Shown here: positions 48,155 to 56,445 of the stretch, one piece after another
Numbering within the stretch: position 1 is the first letter of the stretch
Layout: every line of letters begins with the position of its first letter
Made by a program: the position numbers and the translations under genes
Assembly (NCBI GenBank): GCA_963711095.1
Contig: CAVQCX010000016.1
Span: 1 to 64,000 of the forward strand
DNA from: CAVQCX01 sp963711095
GTDB taxonomy: Bacteria; Pseudomonadota; Gammaproteobacteria; Chromatiales; Chromatiaceae
DNA length: 64,000 bases
Direction of reading: 5' to 3'
The notes under the pieces: model-generated
Database searches by the model: none
What the model was told of the DNA's origin: nothing
Seen by the model: only the letters and a program-made list of their open reading frames with translations

Positions 48155-48799
48155 ATGCGTATAAGACCGTTTGCCCGTTTGATCGCGCCGATCGCGCTGG
48201 TGCTGGGTCTGGCCTCCTGCGGCCAGCTCGGCAGCCCGGTCGCGGTGCTTGACCTGAACCGTGCGGTCAAGGAGAGCGGGCTGCTCGCTCAAGCGAACAA
48301 CCAGCTGGCGGCCAGCCGCCAGCAGCTCCAGCAGCAGCTCGGTCAGCTCCAATCCCAGCTGTCGAATCGGCTCGCCAAGGCCAAGGAGGGGCTGGGCGAA
48401 AAGCCCTCGACCGAGAAGCAGGCGCAGTTCCAGAAGGAGCTGCAGGGGGCCAACCTGCGGCTCGCCCGGGCTCGCAAGCAGGCGGCCGGCTATCTGTACA
48501 ATCTACGCAGCCGGCTACAAACCTGGATGCGCCAGCAGGTGCGCCCGGTGGCCCGCCAGGTGGCCGACGCCAAGGGCATGAAAGTCGTGCTGCTCACCAG
48601 CAACGCGGTGGTGTTCGACCATGACACCAGCCTCGACATCACCGATCAGGTGGTGGGGGAGCTGCGCCGCAGCGGTACCGTCAGCGCGCCCCAGGCCCAG
48701 CCGCCCCAGGCCCAGCCTCAGCAGCCGGCCCAGACCGAGCCGCAGTCGAGCCAGGCCGAGGCCCCTGCCAAGCCGGCCAAGCCGGCCAAAACCAAGTAG
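48155..48799 (+). CDS. OmpH/Skp-like periplasmic lipoprotein
   Basis: ATG 48155 follows AAAGGAAAG. The signal peptide ends in a lipobox (LGLASC|G, Cys22), so the protein is probably lipid-anchored. PVAVLDLNRAVKESGLLAQ is the OmpH opening; a long coiled coil follows (ANNQLAASRQQLQQQLGQLQ...), then a beta block MKVVLLTSNAVVFDHDTSLDITDQVV as in Skp. The last 40 residues are Pro/Gln/Ala-rich low complexity. Skp-type proteins are chaperones for outer-membrane proteins; a lipidated version with this tail may have a variant role. It is transcribed away from rnf. Confidence 0.75.
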   Translation: MRIRPFARLIAPIALVLGLASCGQLGSPVAVLDLNRAVKESGLLAQANNQLAASRQQLQQQLGQLQSQLSNRLAKAKEGLGEKPSTEKQAQFQKELQGANLRLARARKQAAGYLYNLRSRLQTWMRQQVRPVARQVADAKGMKVVLLTSNAVVFDHDTSLDITDQVVGELRRSGTVSAPQAQPPQAQPQQPAQTEPQSSQAEAPAKPAKPAKTK

Positions 48800-48808
48800 C
48801 GCCCGACA

Positions 48809-48832
48809 CCGGCGGGCCATGGGGCCTGCCGG
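48809..48832. terminator. Possible bidirectional terminator hairpin
   Basis: CCGGCGGGCC (48809-48818) pairs imperfectly with GGGCCTGCCGG (48822-48832) between the convergent OmpH-like gene and metG. It lacks a T-run, so the call rests on position and stem only. Confidence 0.35.
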
Positions 48833-48896
48833 GCGGCCCGCGCACGCCTGCGTCTGTCGCCTTACCCCTGGCTGCCGGCCGGCGCCCGCTCGCAGT

Positions 48897-50939
48897 CTAT
48901 TTCACCCGCATCCCGGGCTCGGCACCGCTGTCCGGGGACAGGATGAACAGCTCTTTGCCGCCCGGCCCTGCTGCGAGCACCATCCCCTCGGAGACGCCGA
49001 ACCGCATCTTGCGCGGTGCGAGATTGGCCACCATCACCGTCAGCCTGCCCTCCAGGTCCTCGGGCGCATAGGCGGACTTGATCCCGGCGAGCACGTTGCG
49101 GGTCTCCCCCCCGAGGTCGAGCTTGAGCTGCAGCAGCTTGTCCGCCCCTTCCACGGCGCGGGCCTCCAGGATGCGCACCACGCGCAGATCGGGCTTGGCG
49201 AAGTCGGCGTAGTCGATGGTCTCCGCCAGCGGCTCCCTGGCCAGATGGCCCTCGGTGCGGGTCTCCTGGGGCCGGGCTTCGCGGGCGGCCAGGTCCTCCC
49301 GGGAGGCCTCGATCATTGCCTGGATGCTCAGCGGGTCGACCCGGGTCATCAGCGGCTTGAACGCGTCGATGCGGTGATCGACCAGGGGGCTGGCCAGCCG
49401 ATCCCAGGTCAGGGGCTCGCTGCGCAGGAAGGATTCGGCCGCCTCGGCGGTGCCCGGCAGGATCGGACGCAGGTAGCCGATCAGCACGCGGAACAGATTC
49501 AGCCCCATCGAGCAGATGGCCTGGAGGGCCCGGTCCTGGTCCGGTTGCTTGGCCACCACCCAGGGCTGCTGCTCGTCGATCCACTGGTTGGCCCGGTCGG
49601 CGAGCGCCATGATCTCGCGCACCGCCCGGTTGAGCTCGCGCCGCTCGTAGGCCTCGGCGATGGAGGTACCGGCCCCCAGGACCTGGTCGAACAGCGCGAG
49701 CTCGGCCAGGCTGTCCGAGAGCTGTCCGTCGAAGCGCTTGTTGATGAACCCGGCGCAGCGGCTGGCAATGTTCACCACCTTGCCCACCAGATCGGCGTTG
49801 ACCCGCTGGGCGAAGTCCTCGAGGTTGAGGTCGATATCGTCCACGCCCGGGCCGAGCTTGGCGGCGAAGTAGTAGCGCAGGTACTCGGGGTCGAGGTGGT
49901 CGAGGTAGGTGCGCGCCTTGATGAAGGTGCCCCGGGACTTGGACATCTTCTGTCCGTCCACGGTGAGAAAGCCGTGGGCGAGCACCGACGTGGGCTTGCG
50001 AAAGCCCGCGCCGTCGAGCATCGCAGGCCAGAACAGACAGTGGAAGTAGACGATGTCCTTGCCGATGAAGTGGTGCAGCTCGGCCTGGGAATCCAAGCCC
50101 CAGAAGGTATCGAAGTCCAGCCCCGCGGTGCGGTCGCAGAGGTTGCGGAAGCTCGCCATGTAGCCGATGGGGGCGTCGAGCCAGACGTAGAAGTACTTGC
50201 CCGGGTGGTCCGGGATCTCGAAGCCGAAGTAGGGGGCGTCCCGGGAGATGTCCCATTCCTGCAGCCCGGCATAGAACCACTCGTCGAGCTTGTTGGCGAT
50301 CTGGGCCTGCAGGCTGCCGCCCCGGGTCCAGGCCCTGAGCATGTCTTCGAAATCGGCTAGCTTGAAGAAATAGTGGTCGGATTCGCGCTCGACGGGCTTG
50401 GCCCCGGAGACCGCCGAGTAGGGATGCTTGAGCTCGCCCGGGGAGTAGCTCGCCCCGCACACCTCGCAGTTGTCTCCGTACTGGTCCGGGGCGCCGCACT
50501 TGGGGCACTCGCCCTTGATGAAGCGGTCCGGCAGGAACATCTGCTCCACCGGGTCGTAGGCCTGGGTGATCATGCGCCGGGCGATGTGGCCGCCGTCGCG
50601 GTTGCGCTCGTAGATCAAGGCGCAGTAGCGGGCGTTCTCCTCCGAGTGGGTGGAGTGGTAGTTGTCGAAGCCGATCCTGAAGGCGGCGAAATCCGCCCTG
50701 TGCTCTTCGGAGATTCGGGCGATCAGGGCCTCGGGACTGATCCCCTCCTGGCGGGCGCGCAGCATGATCGGGGTGCCGTGGGCGTCGTCCGCGCAGCAGT
50801 ACCAGCACTCGTGGCCGCGCATCTTCTGAAAGCGCGCCCAGATGTCGGTCTGGATGTACTCCACCAGATGGCCGATGTGGATGGGCCCGTTGGCATAGGG
50901 CAGGGCGCTGGTGACCAGGATCTTGCGTCTGTCGCTCAT
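48897..50939 (-). CDS. metG: Methionyl-tRNA synthetase
   Basis: A 680-aa class I synthetase that charges tRNA-Met. The HIGH signature is in YANGPIHIGHLVEYIQ. The zinc knuckle has two cysteine pairs (CPKCGAPDQYGDNCEVCG). KMSKS is in GQKMSKSRGTF, and the anticodon-binding helix bundle follows. The C-terminal OB-fold tRNA-binding domain (FAKPDLRVVRILEARAVEGADKLLQLKLDLG) makes it the long, dimeric E. coli-type enzyme. The frame is intact, and the usual ATG lies at 50939. Confidence 0.97.
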   Translation of the reverse strand: MSDRRKILVTSALPYANGPIHIGHLVEYIQTDIWARFQKMRGHECWYCCADDAHGTPIMLRARQEGISPEALIARISEEHRADFAAFRIGFDNYHSTHSEENARYCALIYERNRDGGHIARRMITQAYDPVEQMFLPDRFIKGECPKCGAPDQYGDNCEVCGASYSPGELKHPYSAVSGAKPVERESDHYFFKLADFEDMLRAWTRGGSLQAQIANKLDEWFYAGLQEWDISRDAPYFGFEIPDHPGKYFYVWLDAPIGYMASFRNLCDRTAGLDFDTFWGLDSQAELHHFIGKDIVYFHCLFWPAMLDGAGFRKPTSVLAHGFLTVDGQKMSKSRGTFIKARTYLDHLDPEYLRYYFAAKLGPGVDDIDLNLEDFAQRVNADLVGKVVNIASRCAGFINKRFDGQLSDSLAELALFDQVLGAGTSIAEAYERRELNRAVREIMALADRANQWIDEQQPWVVAKQPDQDRALQAICSMGLNLFRVLIGYLRPILPGTAEAAESFLRSEPLTWDRLASPLVDHRIDAFKPLMTRVDPLSIQAMIEASREDLAAREARPQETRTEGHLAREPLAETIDYADFAKPDLRVVRILEARAVEGADKLLQLKLDLGGETRNVLAGIKSAYAPEDLEGRLTVMVANLAPRKMRFGVSEGMVLAAGPGGKELFILSPDSGAEPGMRVK

Positions 50940-51044
50940 GGCGGGAATCGCGGCTCGGTCGCGGGGGATGCGGGCAAGCGGCGATTATCACACAGGCCCT
51001 TCGGGGGGGTCACTTCAGGCCGGCCCCAAACCGCCCGCTGACGC

Positions 51045-51548
51045 TCAGAACGGCGGTGCAGGCAGGGTCTGGCGCTGCGGTGCCGACGGGGCTTGACGGG
51101 CGCCCGCCTCGATCTCGCGCTTGATCCGCCGCAGCCCTTCGTCGAAGGCCTCAGAGGGAAAGCCGAGGCGGCTCATCAGGGTCCCGAGCTGTCGCAGCCA
51201 GAGCGGCCCCAGGGCATACTCGAAGACGCAGTCGACCCGGGTCGCCCGCCCGAGCTCGCCGAAGGTCAGGACACCCCGGCCGTGGCCGAGGGTGTGCCTT
51301 GTCTCCCAGGCCATGAGGCGGTCCGGGACCCACTCCACCACCTCCGAGTCGAATACCACCGACCGGCCCAGGGGCGCCTGGACGATCCAGCGCGAGCGCT
51401 TCGCATCGAGGGCGTGCACGGCATCGATCATCGGTATGAAGCGGGGATAGTTCTGGATGTCGCCCCAGAAGGCGAACACGGTGGCGACCGGCGCTTCGAT
51501 GGCGACCGATTTGCTCAGACGGGTGGGTTGTGGCGCGCTCCAGGGCAT
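51045..51548 (-). CDS. SRPBCC (START/cyclase-like) family protein
   Basis: A 167-aa protein with the SRPBCC signature: an N-terminal strand SVAIEAPVATVFAFWGDIQNYPRFIPMI, central RSRWIVQAPLGRSVVFDSEVVEWVPDRLMAWET, and a C-terminal helix LMSRLGFPSEAFDEGLRRIKREIE. These helix-grip folds bind hydrophobic ligands such as lipids or polyketides. It starts 10 bases after menE ends and is probably co-transcribed with the menaquinone operon, but no specific link to the pathway is known to me. Confidence 0.75.
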   Translation of the reverse strand: MPWSAPQPTRLSKSVAIEAPVATVFAFWGDIQNYPRFIPMIDAVHALDAKRSRWIVQAPLGRSVVFDSEVVEWVPDRLMAWETRHTLGHGRGVLTFGELGRATRVDCVFEYALGPLWLRQLGTLMSRLGFPSEAFDEGLRRIKREIEAGARQAPSAPQRQTLPAPPF

Positions 51549-51558
51549 GTATAACAGG

Positions 51559-53079
51559 CTACCAGGGTTTGGGAATTTGTCGAATCGCGGTGTCCGTCGT
51601 AGTCCCGGATGCGATGCGATCCGACGGAGCGTGCTGCTCGAGCAGGCCGCGCAGGGCGCGTCGTTCCAGCTTGCCGAGGCTATTGCGGGGCAGGGCGTCG
51701 ACCGGAATCAGCTCCCGGGGCTGCAGGCGCGAGGGCAGGTGGGCGCGGCTCCATGCCTGCAGGGCCTCAGCGGGCAGATCGCCGACCACCAGGGCGACCA
51801 GCAGGTCCCCCCAGACTGGGTCGGGGCGGGCGGTGACGGCCACATCGCAGACCCCGGGACAGCTCCTGAGCAGGGCCTCCACCTCGCCTGGGTGGATGTT
51901 CTCGCCGGCGCTGACCAGCACCTCGTCGGCCCGCCCCAACAGGTGCAATCGGCCGGTCTCGTCCAGGCGGCCCAGGTCGCCGCTGTCGAAGCAGCCGTCG
52001 CGCAGGCCCTCACCGCTCGCGCCGTCCGCCCGGGCGTAGCCCGCCATCAGGGTCGGGCCGGAGACACGGATGCGCCCGCTGCCGGGCGTCGGGCGGCCGT
52101 CGCCATCGACAATCTCCACCCGCACGCCGGCCAGCGGCGCCCCCACGTCCCCGGCCTGCCACTGCTCGTCCAACCCCCGGCGGGTGGCGATCTGGGAGCC
52201 GGTCTCACTCGACCCGTAGCTCGGGCAGATCGGCCAGCCGGCACGCCAGGCCCGCCGGGCCAGGGGCTCGGAAAGCGGGCCGCCGCCGACCAGCACCACC
52301 CGCAGGCTCGGTGGGGGCGGGAGGTCGGCGGCCTTGTCCAGCAGCCGGGCGAGCATCGCCGGCACCAATGAGAGGTGGCTGATCTGCGCGGTCTCGAGAT
52401 CGGCCCAGACGCGCTGCGGATCGAAGCGCTCGTGGAGCACCACGCCGGCGCCGGCCTCCAGACAGCGCAGCAGGATCGACAGCCCGCCGATGTGCCAGAG
52501 CGGCAGGCAGGCGAGCCAACGGTCGCCCGCCCCCAGGCCGAGACGCTCGCGCGAGGCGCCGACGGCGGCGGCCAGAGCGGCAGCGCTGAGCATGACCGCC
52601 CGCGGTGAGGCGCTCTGGGTACCGCTGGTCGCCACCAGCAGCTGGATCTCGTCGGCGCCGGCGGCTCGAGGTGGCGACGTTGGGCCCCCCCAGGCCCGCG
52701 TCAGCCAGTCGGCGGGCAGGGCCCGGACACCTGCCGGGAGCCCCTGTCCCACCCCCTCGTCGCAGAAAGCAAAACGCACCCGACAGCGCTCCAGCAGGCA
52801 GGCGGCGCTGCTGCGGTCCGGGTCCAGGGGCAGCAGGGAGGTGCCGCGGTAGAGGGCGAGGAACAGCCCCCAGGCGATCCGTTCGGGGCTGCGGCTCAGG
52901 ACCGCCATGGGCCCCTGGGGATCGGTCAGCACCTGATCCAGCCGGCCCGCCAGCCGTCCCAGGCGGTCGCACAGGGTGGCGTAGTCCAGTGTCGCTCCGG
53001 CGCTCACCAGGACCGAGCCGCCGCCCCGCACGTCGCTGCATCGAAGCAGCCAGTGCCCGGGAAGCGACTGTTCGCTCAC
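51559..53079 (-). CDS. menE: o-Succinylbenzoate-CoA ligase
   Basis: The start is GTG 53079, overlapping the stop of the upstream thioesterase gene (GTGA), giving a 506-aa acyl-CoA synthetase; a longer in-frame extension upstream would overlap that gene and is rejected. Motifs: the ATP loop VATSGTQSASPRAVML, CPSYGSSETGSQ, DSGDLGRLDETGRLHLLGRADEVLVSAGENIHPGEVE and the C-terminal lysine loop NSLGKLERRAL. It activates o-succinylbenzoate with CoA and ATP. It is the last pathway gene of the men operon. The P-loop is a variant of the common 'SGTTG.PK' form but conserves the SGT start. Confidence 0.9.
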   Translation of the reverse strand: MSEQSLPGHWLLRCSDVRGGGSVLVSAGATLDYATLCDRLGRLAGRLDQVLTDPQGPMAVLSRSPERIAWGLFLALYRGTSLLPLDPDRSSAACLLERCRVRFAFCDEGVGQGLPAGVRALPADWLTRAWGGPTSPPRAAGADEIQLLVATSGTQSASPRAVMLSAAALAAAVGASRERLGLGAGDRWLACLPLWHIGGLSILLRCLEAGAGVVLHERFDPQRVWADLETAQISHLSLVPAMLARLLDKAADLPPPPSLRVVLVGGGPLSEPLARRAWRAGWPICPSYGSSETGSQIATRRGLDEQWQAGDVGAPLAGVRVEIVDGDGRPTPGSGRIRVSGPTLMAGYARADGASGEGLRDGCFDSGDLGRLDETGRLHLLGRADEVLVSAGENIHPGEVEALLRSCPGVCDVAVTARPDPVWGDLLVALVVGDLPAEALQAWSRAHLPSRLQPRELIPVDALPRNSLGKLERRALRGLLEQHAPSDRIASGTTTDTAIRQIPKPW

Positions 53080-53501
53080 TCCAGCGACTCCCCGGTGGCT
53101 GACGTCTGTGCGAGTCTGGCACGAAGCCCCTCCGGCAGGGCGCAGGCGCGGCCGGTCTGGCGATCGACGCAGACGTGCACGCTCTCCACCCGCGCGCACA
53201 GGGTGCCGCGGCTGTCGCCGAGCGCGTAGCTGACGGTGAAGGAGCGCTCGCCGATGCGGCTCATCTCGACCTGCACCCGCACCCGCTCGCCGTGGTGCAG
53301 CGGGCGCAGATAGTCGGCCTCGGCGTGGGCGATGGGCAGGCCGATGCGGCCTTCGCGCAGCAGCCCGGCGAGATCGGCACCGCGCTCGGCCATGAACGCC
53401 TCATAGGCATCGTGGGTGTGGCGGAACAGCTCCGGATAGAAGAGCACGCCGGCCGCATCGACCGACGACATACCCAGGTAGAAGACATACTCGAACGCCA
53501 T
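53076..53501 (-). CDS. Hotdog thioesterase, probable DHNA-CoA hydrolase
   Basis: A 141-aa 4HBT-family thioesterase. The active-site acid and helix are in MSSVDAAGVLFYPELFRHTHDAYEAF (Asp15), followed by LPIAHAEADYLRPLHHGERVRVQVEM. Within the men operon, between menC and menE and coupled to menE, the expected job is hydrolysis of 1,4-dihydroxy-2-naphthoyl-CoA, the step done by MenI in E. coli and by Slr0204-type enzymes in cyanobacteria. The role is inferred from context; a different acyl-CoA substrate is possible. It ends before menC by eight bases in transcription order. Confidence 0.82.
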   Translation of the reverse strand: MAFEYVFYLGMSSVDAAGVLFYPELFRHTHDAYEAFMAERGADLAGLLREGRIGLPIAHAEADYLRPLHHGERVRVQVEMSRIGERSFTVSYALGDSRGTLCARVESVHVCVDRQTGRACALPEGLRARLAQTSATGESLE

Positions 53502-53509
53502 GGCGATCC

Positions 53510-54598
53510 TCAGTCGACGCTGTTATGGGGCGGGCCCAGCCCCGGAGAGTCTGGCACCCTGATGCGGCCTCGCTGGGGCAGGGGCACGCCCTCCGGCTGG
53601 GCCAGCCAGAGTCCGGTGGCGAGGCCGTGGGCCAGCGGTGTGTCGAGCGCGGCGGCCAGGTGGACCCCGGCCCAGAGGCCCACGGGGCCTTCCAGGGTGC
53701 TGGTCACCAGGCACTCCAGGCCGGCCGCCCGGGCCCGGCGGGCCAGCTCCAGGCTGGGCAGGAGCCCGCCGAGCGCTTGGGGCTTGAGCACCAGGCGGCG
53801 CACCGGGGGACGGGCGAGCAGGCCCCTGAGATCCCGGCCGGCCAGGGACTCGTCCAGGGCGAGGGGTCGCGCGGTCAGGGACTGGAGGCGGCGCAGTGCC
53901 TCGGGGTCGGCGCCGGCGAGGGGCTCCTCGATGGATTCGACAGGCAGCCCCTGCAGGGCGCAGAGCAGCTGCCGGGCCTCCTGCTCCTGCCAGGCGCCGT
54001 TGGCGTCCAGACGCAGCCCGACGCCGGGCCCCAGGGCTGCGGCGAGCCGGCCCAGGGCGGCGAGCTCCTCGGCGGGGCGGCCCAGCCCGACTTTGAGCTT
54101 GATCACCCGGTAGCCTTGCGCCGAGGCCTGGGCCAGCTGGTCTGCGCAGACCGCACCCAGCGCCCCCATAGGAAGTCCCACCTGGATCTCGGACGGGGCG
54201 TCGGCCTTCAGCCAGCGGGCCAGAGGTACGCGGGCCGCCGAGGACAGCATATCCAGCAGGGCGGTCTCCAGGGCGCAGCGGGCTGCGGGCGTCTCGCGCC
54301 AGTCCGGCAGCCGCGCCAGGGCCTCGCCGGGATCGGCCCCGATCAGCCCGGGCAGTGCGGCCCTCAGCCGCCGCTGCGCCGCATCCGGCTGCTCGGTGCC
54401 GGCCGAGGGCAGGGGCGCGCAGTCGCCCAGCCCTGGGTGTCCCGAGCGCGTGCGCAAGCGCACCAGCCAGCCGCTACGGACCTCGATCCGGTCCCTGGCG
54501 CTGACCCAGGGCCGGCAGAGCGCCAGCCGATAGGCCTGCAGGCGGGCCTCGGCGATGGCATCCCCGGCCGGCGCGACCCTGCGGGCCTCAGAGGCCAT
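53510..54598 (-). CDS. menC: o-Succinylbenzoate synthase
   Basis: A 362-aa enolase-superfamily enzyme that dehydrates SHCHC to o-succinylbenzoate. Visible active-site elements in order: the lysine motif KLKVG, metal ligands Asp in RLDANGAW, Glu in SIEEPLAG and Asp in ALDESLAG, and the second lysine in LVLKPQALGG. N-terminal capping domain and barrel have standard lengths. Its ATG overlaps the last codons of menA by 11 bases, so the two are coupled. Confidence 0.92.
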   Translation of the reverse strand: MASEARRVAPAGDAIAEARLQAYRLALCRPWVSARDRIEVRSGWLVRLRTRSGHPGLGDCAPLPSAGTEQPDAAQRRLRAALPGLIGADPGEALARLPDWRETPAARCALETALLDMLSSAARVPLARWLKADAPSEIQVGLPMGALGAVCADQLAQASAQGYRVIKLKVGLGRPAEELAALGRLAAALGPGVGLRLDANGAWQEQEARQLLCALQGLPVESIEEPLAGADPEALRRLQSLTARPLALDESLAGRDLRGLLARPPVRRLVLKPQALGGLLPSLELARRARAAGLECLVTSTLEGPVGLWAGVHLAAALDTPLAHGLATGLWLAQPEGVPLPQRGRIRVPDSPGLGPPHNSVD

Positions 54599-55493
54599 AG
54601 GCCGGCACGGCCGCTGGGGCCAGCAGGGCGAGGCACAGCAGCGCGCCCAGACCCAGCTGGAAGCGTGCGGTGGAGGCCAGCAACAGGTTCAGCCCAGGTC
54701 CCGGTGGCTCCCGGCCCAGGCGCGCCACCAGCACCAGCGCCCAGGGCAGGGCGAGCAGCGGCAGCAGCGACCAGGAGCCGCCGCCCGGCGCCAGCGGCCA
54801 GAGCAGCAGCAACGGGAAGGGGGCCAGCATCAACAGGGCGTACTCCAGGCGCCCGCCCGTCCGGCCCAGGCGGACCGCCAGGGTGATCTTGCCCACCTGG
54901 CGGTCATTGTCCATGTCGCGGTAGTTGTTGACCGCAAGCACCGCCGCCGCGGGCAGGCCGATCACCAGGCCGGCGAGCAGCGCCGCACCGCTCAGGCGAT
55001 CGGTCTGCAGATAGTCGCTGCCGGCGACCGCCGCGACGCCGAAGAACAGCAGCACGAACAGCTCGCCCAGGCCGCTGTATGCGATCGGGCGCGGCCCGGC
55101 CGTGTAAGCGACTCCGGCGGCTATGGACACCAGGCCCAGCAGCAGGATGGGCCAGCCGCCGACCCAGACCAGGTACAGACCCGGCAGCAGGGCCCCGGCG
55201 AAGCTCAGGGCGGCGCCGCGGCGGACCTGCCCGGCCGACAGCCAGCCCTGGGCCGTGGCCCGGGGCGGGCCCAGGCGGGTCGCCGGGTCGTCCGCGCCGC
55301 GCTCGAAATCCGCTGCGTCGTTGTGCAGATTGGTGCCGATCTGGATCAGGGTGGCGGCCAGCAGGGCGGCGATCGCCACCGGCCAGCTCAGCGCGCGGGC
55401 CCCGGTCCAGGCGAGGACGTTGCCCAGCACTACGGGAACCATGGCCAGGGTCAGCGTCCGGGGACGGATGGCGCTCAGCCAGGGGCTCGGCAT
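54588..55493 (-). CDS. menA: 1,4-Dihydroxy-2-naphthoate polyprenyltransferase
   Basis: The ATG at 55493 gives a 301-aa membrane protein beginning MPSPWLSAIRPRTLTLAMVPVVLGNVLAW. Prenyltransferase motifs are NLHNDAADFERGADD (first Asp-rich site) and NNYRDMDNDRQVGKITLAVRLG (second), with about eight membrane helices. The enzyme attaches the isoprenoid tail to DHNA to give demethylmenaquinone at the inner membrane. The open frame continues far upstream through menB DNA, but that extension is antisense-like filler and is not used. Confidence 0.92.
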   Translation of the reverse strand: MPSPWLSAIRPRTLTLAMVPVVLGNVLAWTGARALSWPVAIAALLAATLIQIGTNLHNDAADFERGADDPATRLGPPRATAQGWLSAGQVRRGAALSFAGALLPGLYLVWVGGWPILLLGLVSIAAGVAYTAGPRPIAYSGLGELFVLLFFGVAAVAGSDYLQTDRLSGAALLAGLVIGLPAAAVLAVNNYRDMDNDRQVGKITLAVRLGRTGGRLEYALLMLAPFPLLLLWPLAPGGGSWSLLPLLALPWALVLVARLGREPPGPGLNLLLASTARFQLGLGALLCLALLAPAAVPAYGL

Positions 55494-55555
55494 GGCGCTT
55501 GTGCCTGGCGGGGGGAGGGAGGCTGGCGTCGCGGGCGCGGACAAGGCGGACAGGC

Positions 55556-56374
55556 TCAGGGTCTGCGACGGAACTTGCCGAAGTCCGGCGGGCGCTTCTC
55601 CAGCCAGGCATCGCGGCCCTCCTGGGCCTCTTCGCTCATGTAGTAGAGCGCGGTGGCGTTGCCGGCCAGCTCCTGGATGCCCGCCAGGCCGTCGGTGTCG
55701 GCGTTGAATGCGGCCTTCAGCGCGCGCAGGGCGGTCGGACTCAGCCGAAGCATTTCCCGGCACCAGCCGAGGGTCTCCGCCTCGAGCTGCTCCAACGGCA
55801 CCACGGCGTTCACCAGACCCATCTGCAGGGCTTCGGCGGCACTGTACTGGCGGCACAGGAACCAGATCTCCTTGGCCTTCTTGAGGCCCACGGTCCTGGC
55901 CAGCAGGCCCGCCCCGAGACCGGCGTCGAAGCTGCCCACCCGCGGGCCGGTCTGTCCGAAGCGGGCGTTGTCTCCGGCGATGGTCAGGTCGCAGACCAGG
56001 TGCAGCACCTGACCGCCGCCGATGGCATAGCCGGCCACCATGGCCACCACCGGCTTGGGCAGGCGCCGGATCTGCATCTGCAGGTCGAGCACGTTGAGGT
56101 GCTCCACGCCCTGGGCGTCGCGGTAGCCCTCGCTGCCGCGGATGCGCTGGTCCCCGCCGGAGCAGAAAGCCTCGCGGCCCGCCCCGGTCAGGATGATCAC
56201 CCCGACCTGGGGATCGGCGTGGGCATGGGCGAAGGCTCGGCTGAGCTCGCGCACCGTCTCCGGGCGGAAGGCGTTGTGGACCTGCGGCCGGTTGATGGTG
56301 ATGCGCGCTATGCCTTCGGCCTGGTCGTAGAGGATGTCCTCCAGCTGGAGATCGGCGACAGGGGTCCACTGCAT
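55556..56374 (-). CDS. menB: Naphthoate synthase (DHNA-CoA synthase)
   Basis: The start chosen is ATG 56374 (MQWTPVADLQLEDILYDQ...), as in most MenB proteins; an ATG 48 bases upstream is possible. The crotonase fold shows SGGDQRIRGSEGY, GYAIGGGQVLHLVCDLTIAGDNARFGQTGPRVGSFDAGLG and a C-terminal EGRDAWLEKRPPDFGKFRR, all MenB hallmarks. It cyclises o-succinylbenzoyl-CoA to 1,4-dihydroxy-2-naphthoyl-CoA. The length of 272 aa is typical. It lies between menD and menA in the operon. Confidence 0.94.
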   Translation of the reverse strand: MQWTPVADLQLEDILYDQAEGIARITINRPQVHNAFRPETVRELSRAFAHAHADPQVGVIILTGAGREAFCSGGDQRIRGSEGYRDAQGVEHLNVLDLQMQIRRLPKPVVAMVAGYAIGGGQVLHLVCDLTIAGDNARFGQTGPRVGSFDAGLGAGLLARTVGLKKAKEIWFLCRQYSAAEALQMGLVNAVVPLEQLEAETLGWCREMLRLSPTALRALKAAFNADTDGLAGIQELAGNATALYYMSEEAQEGRDAWLEKRPPDFGKFRRRP

Positions 56375-56445
56375 GGTCGTTGTCCGAGAGGCTGTTACGG
56401 GGTCCGGGATCGAAGCCGCCACTGTTCAACGGCGCCGGGTCTGTG

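Noticed and set aside
48621..50360. Plus-strand open frame opposite metG
   Set aside because: No motif or ribosome binding site; metG on the minus strand is unambiguous.
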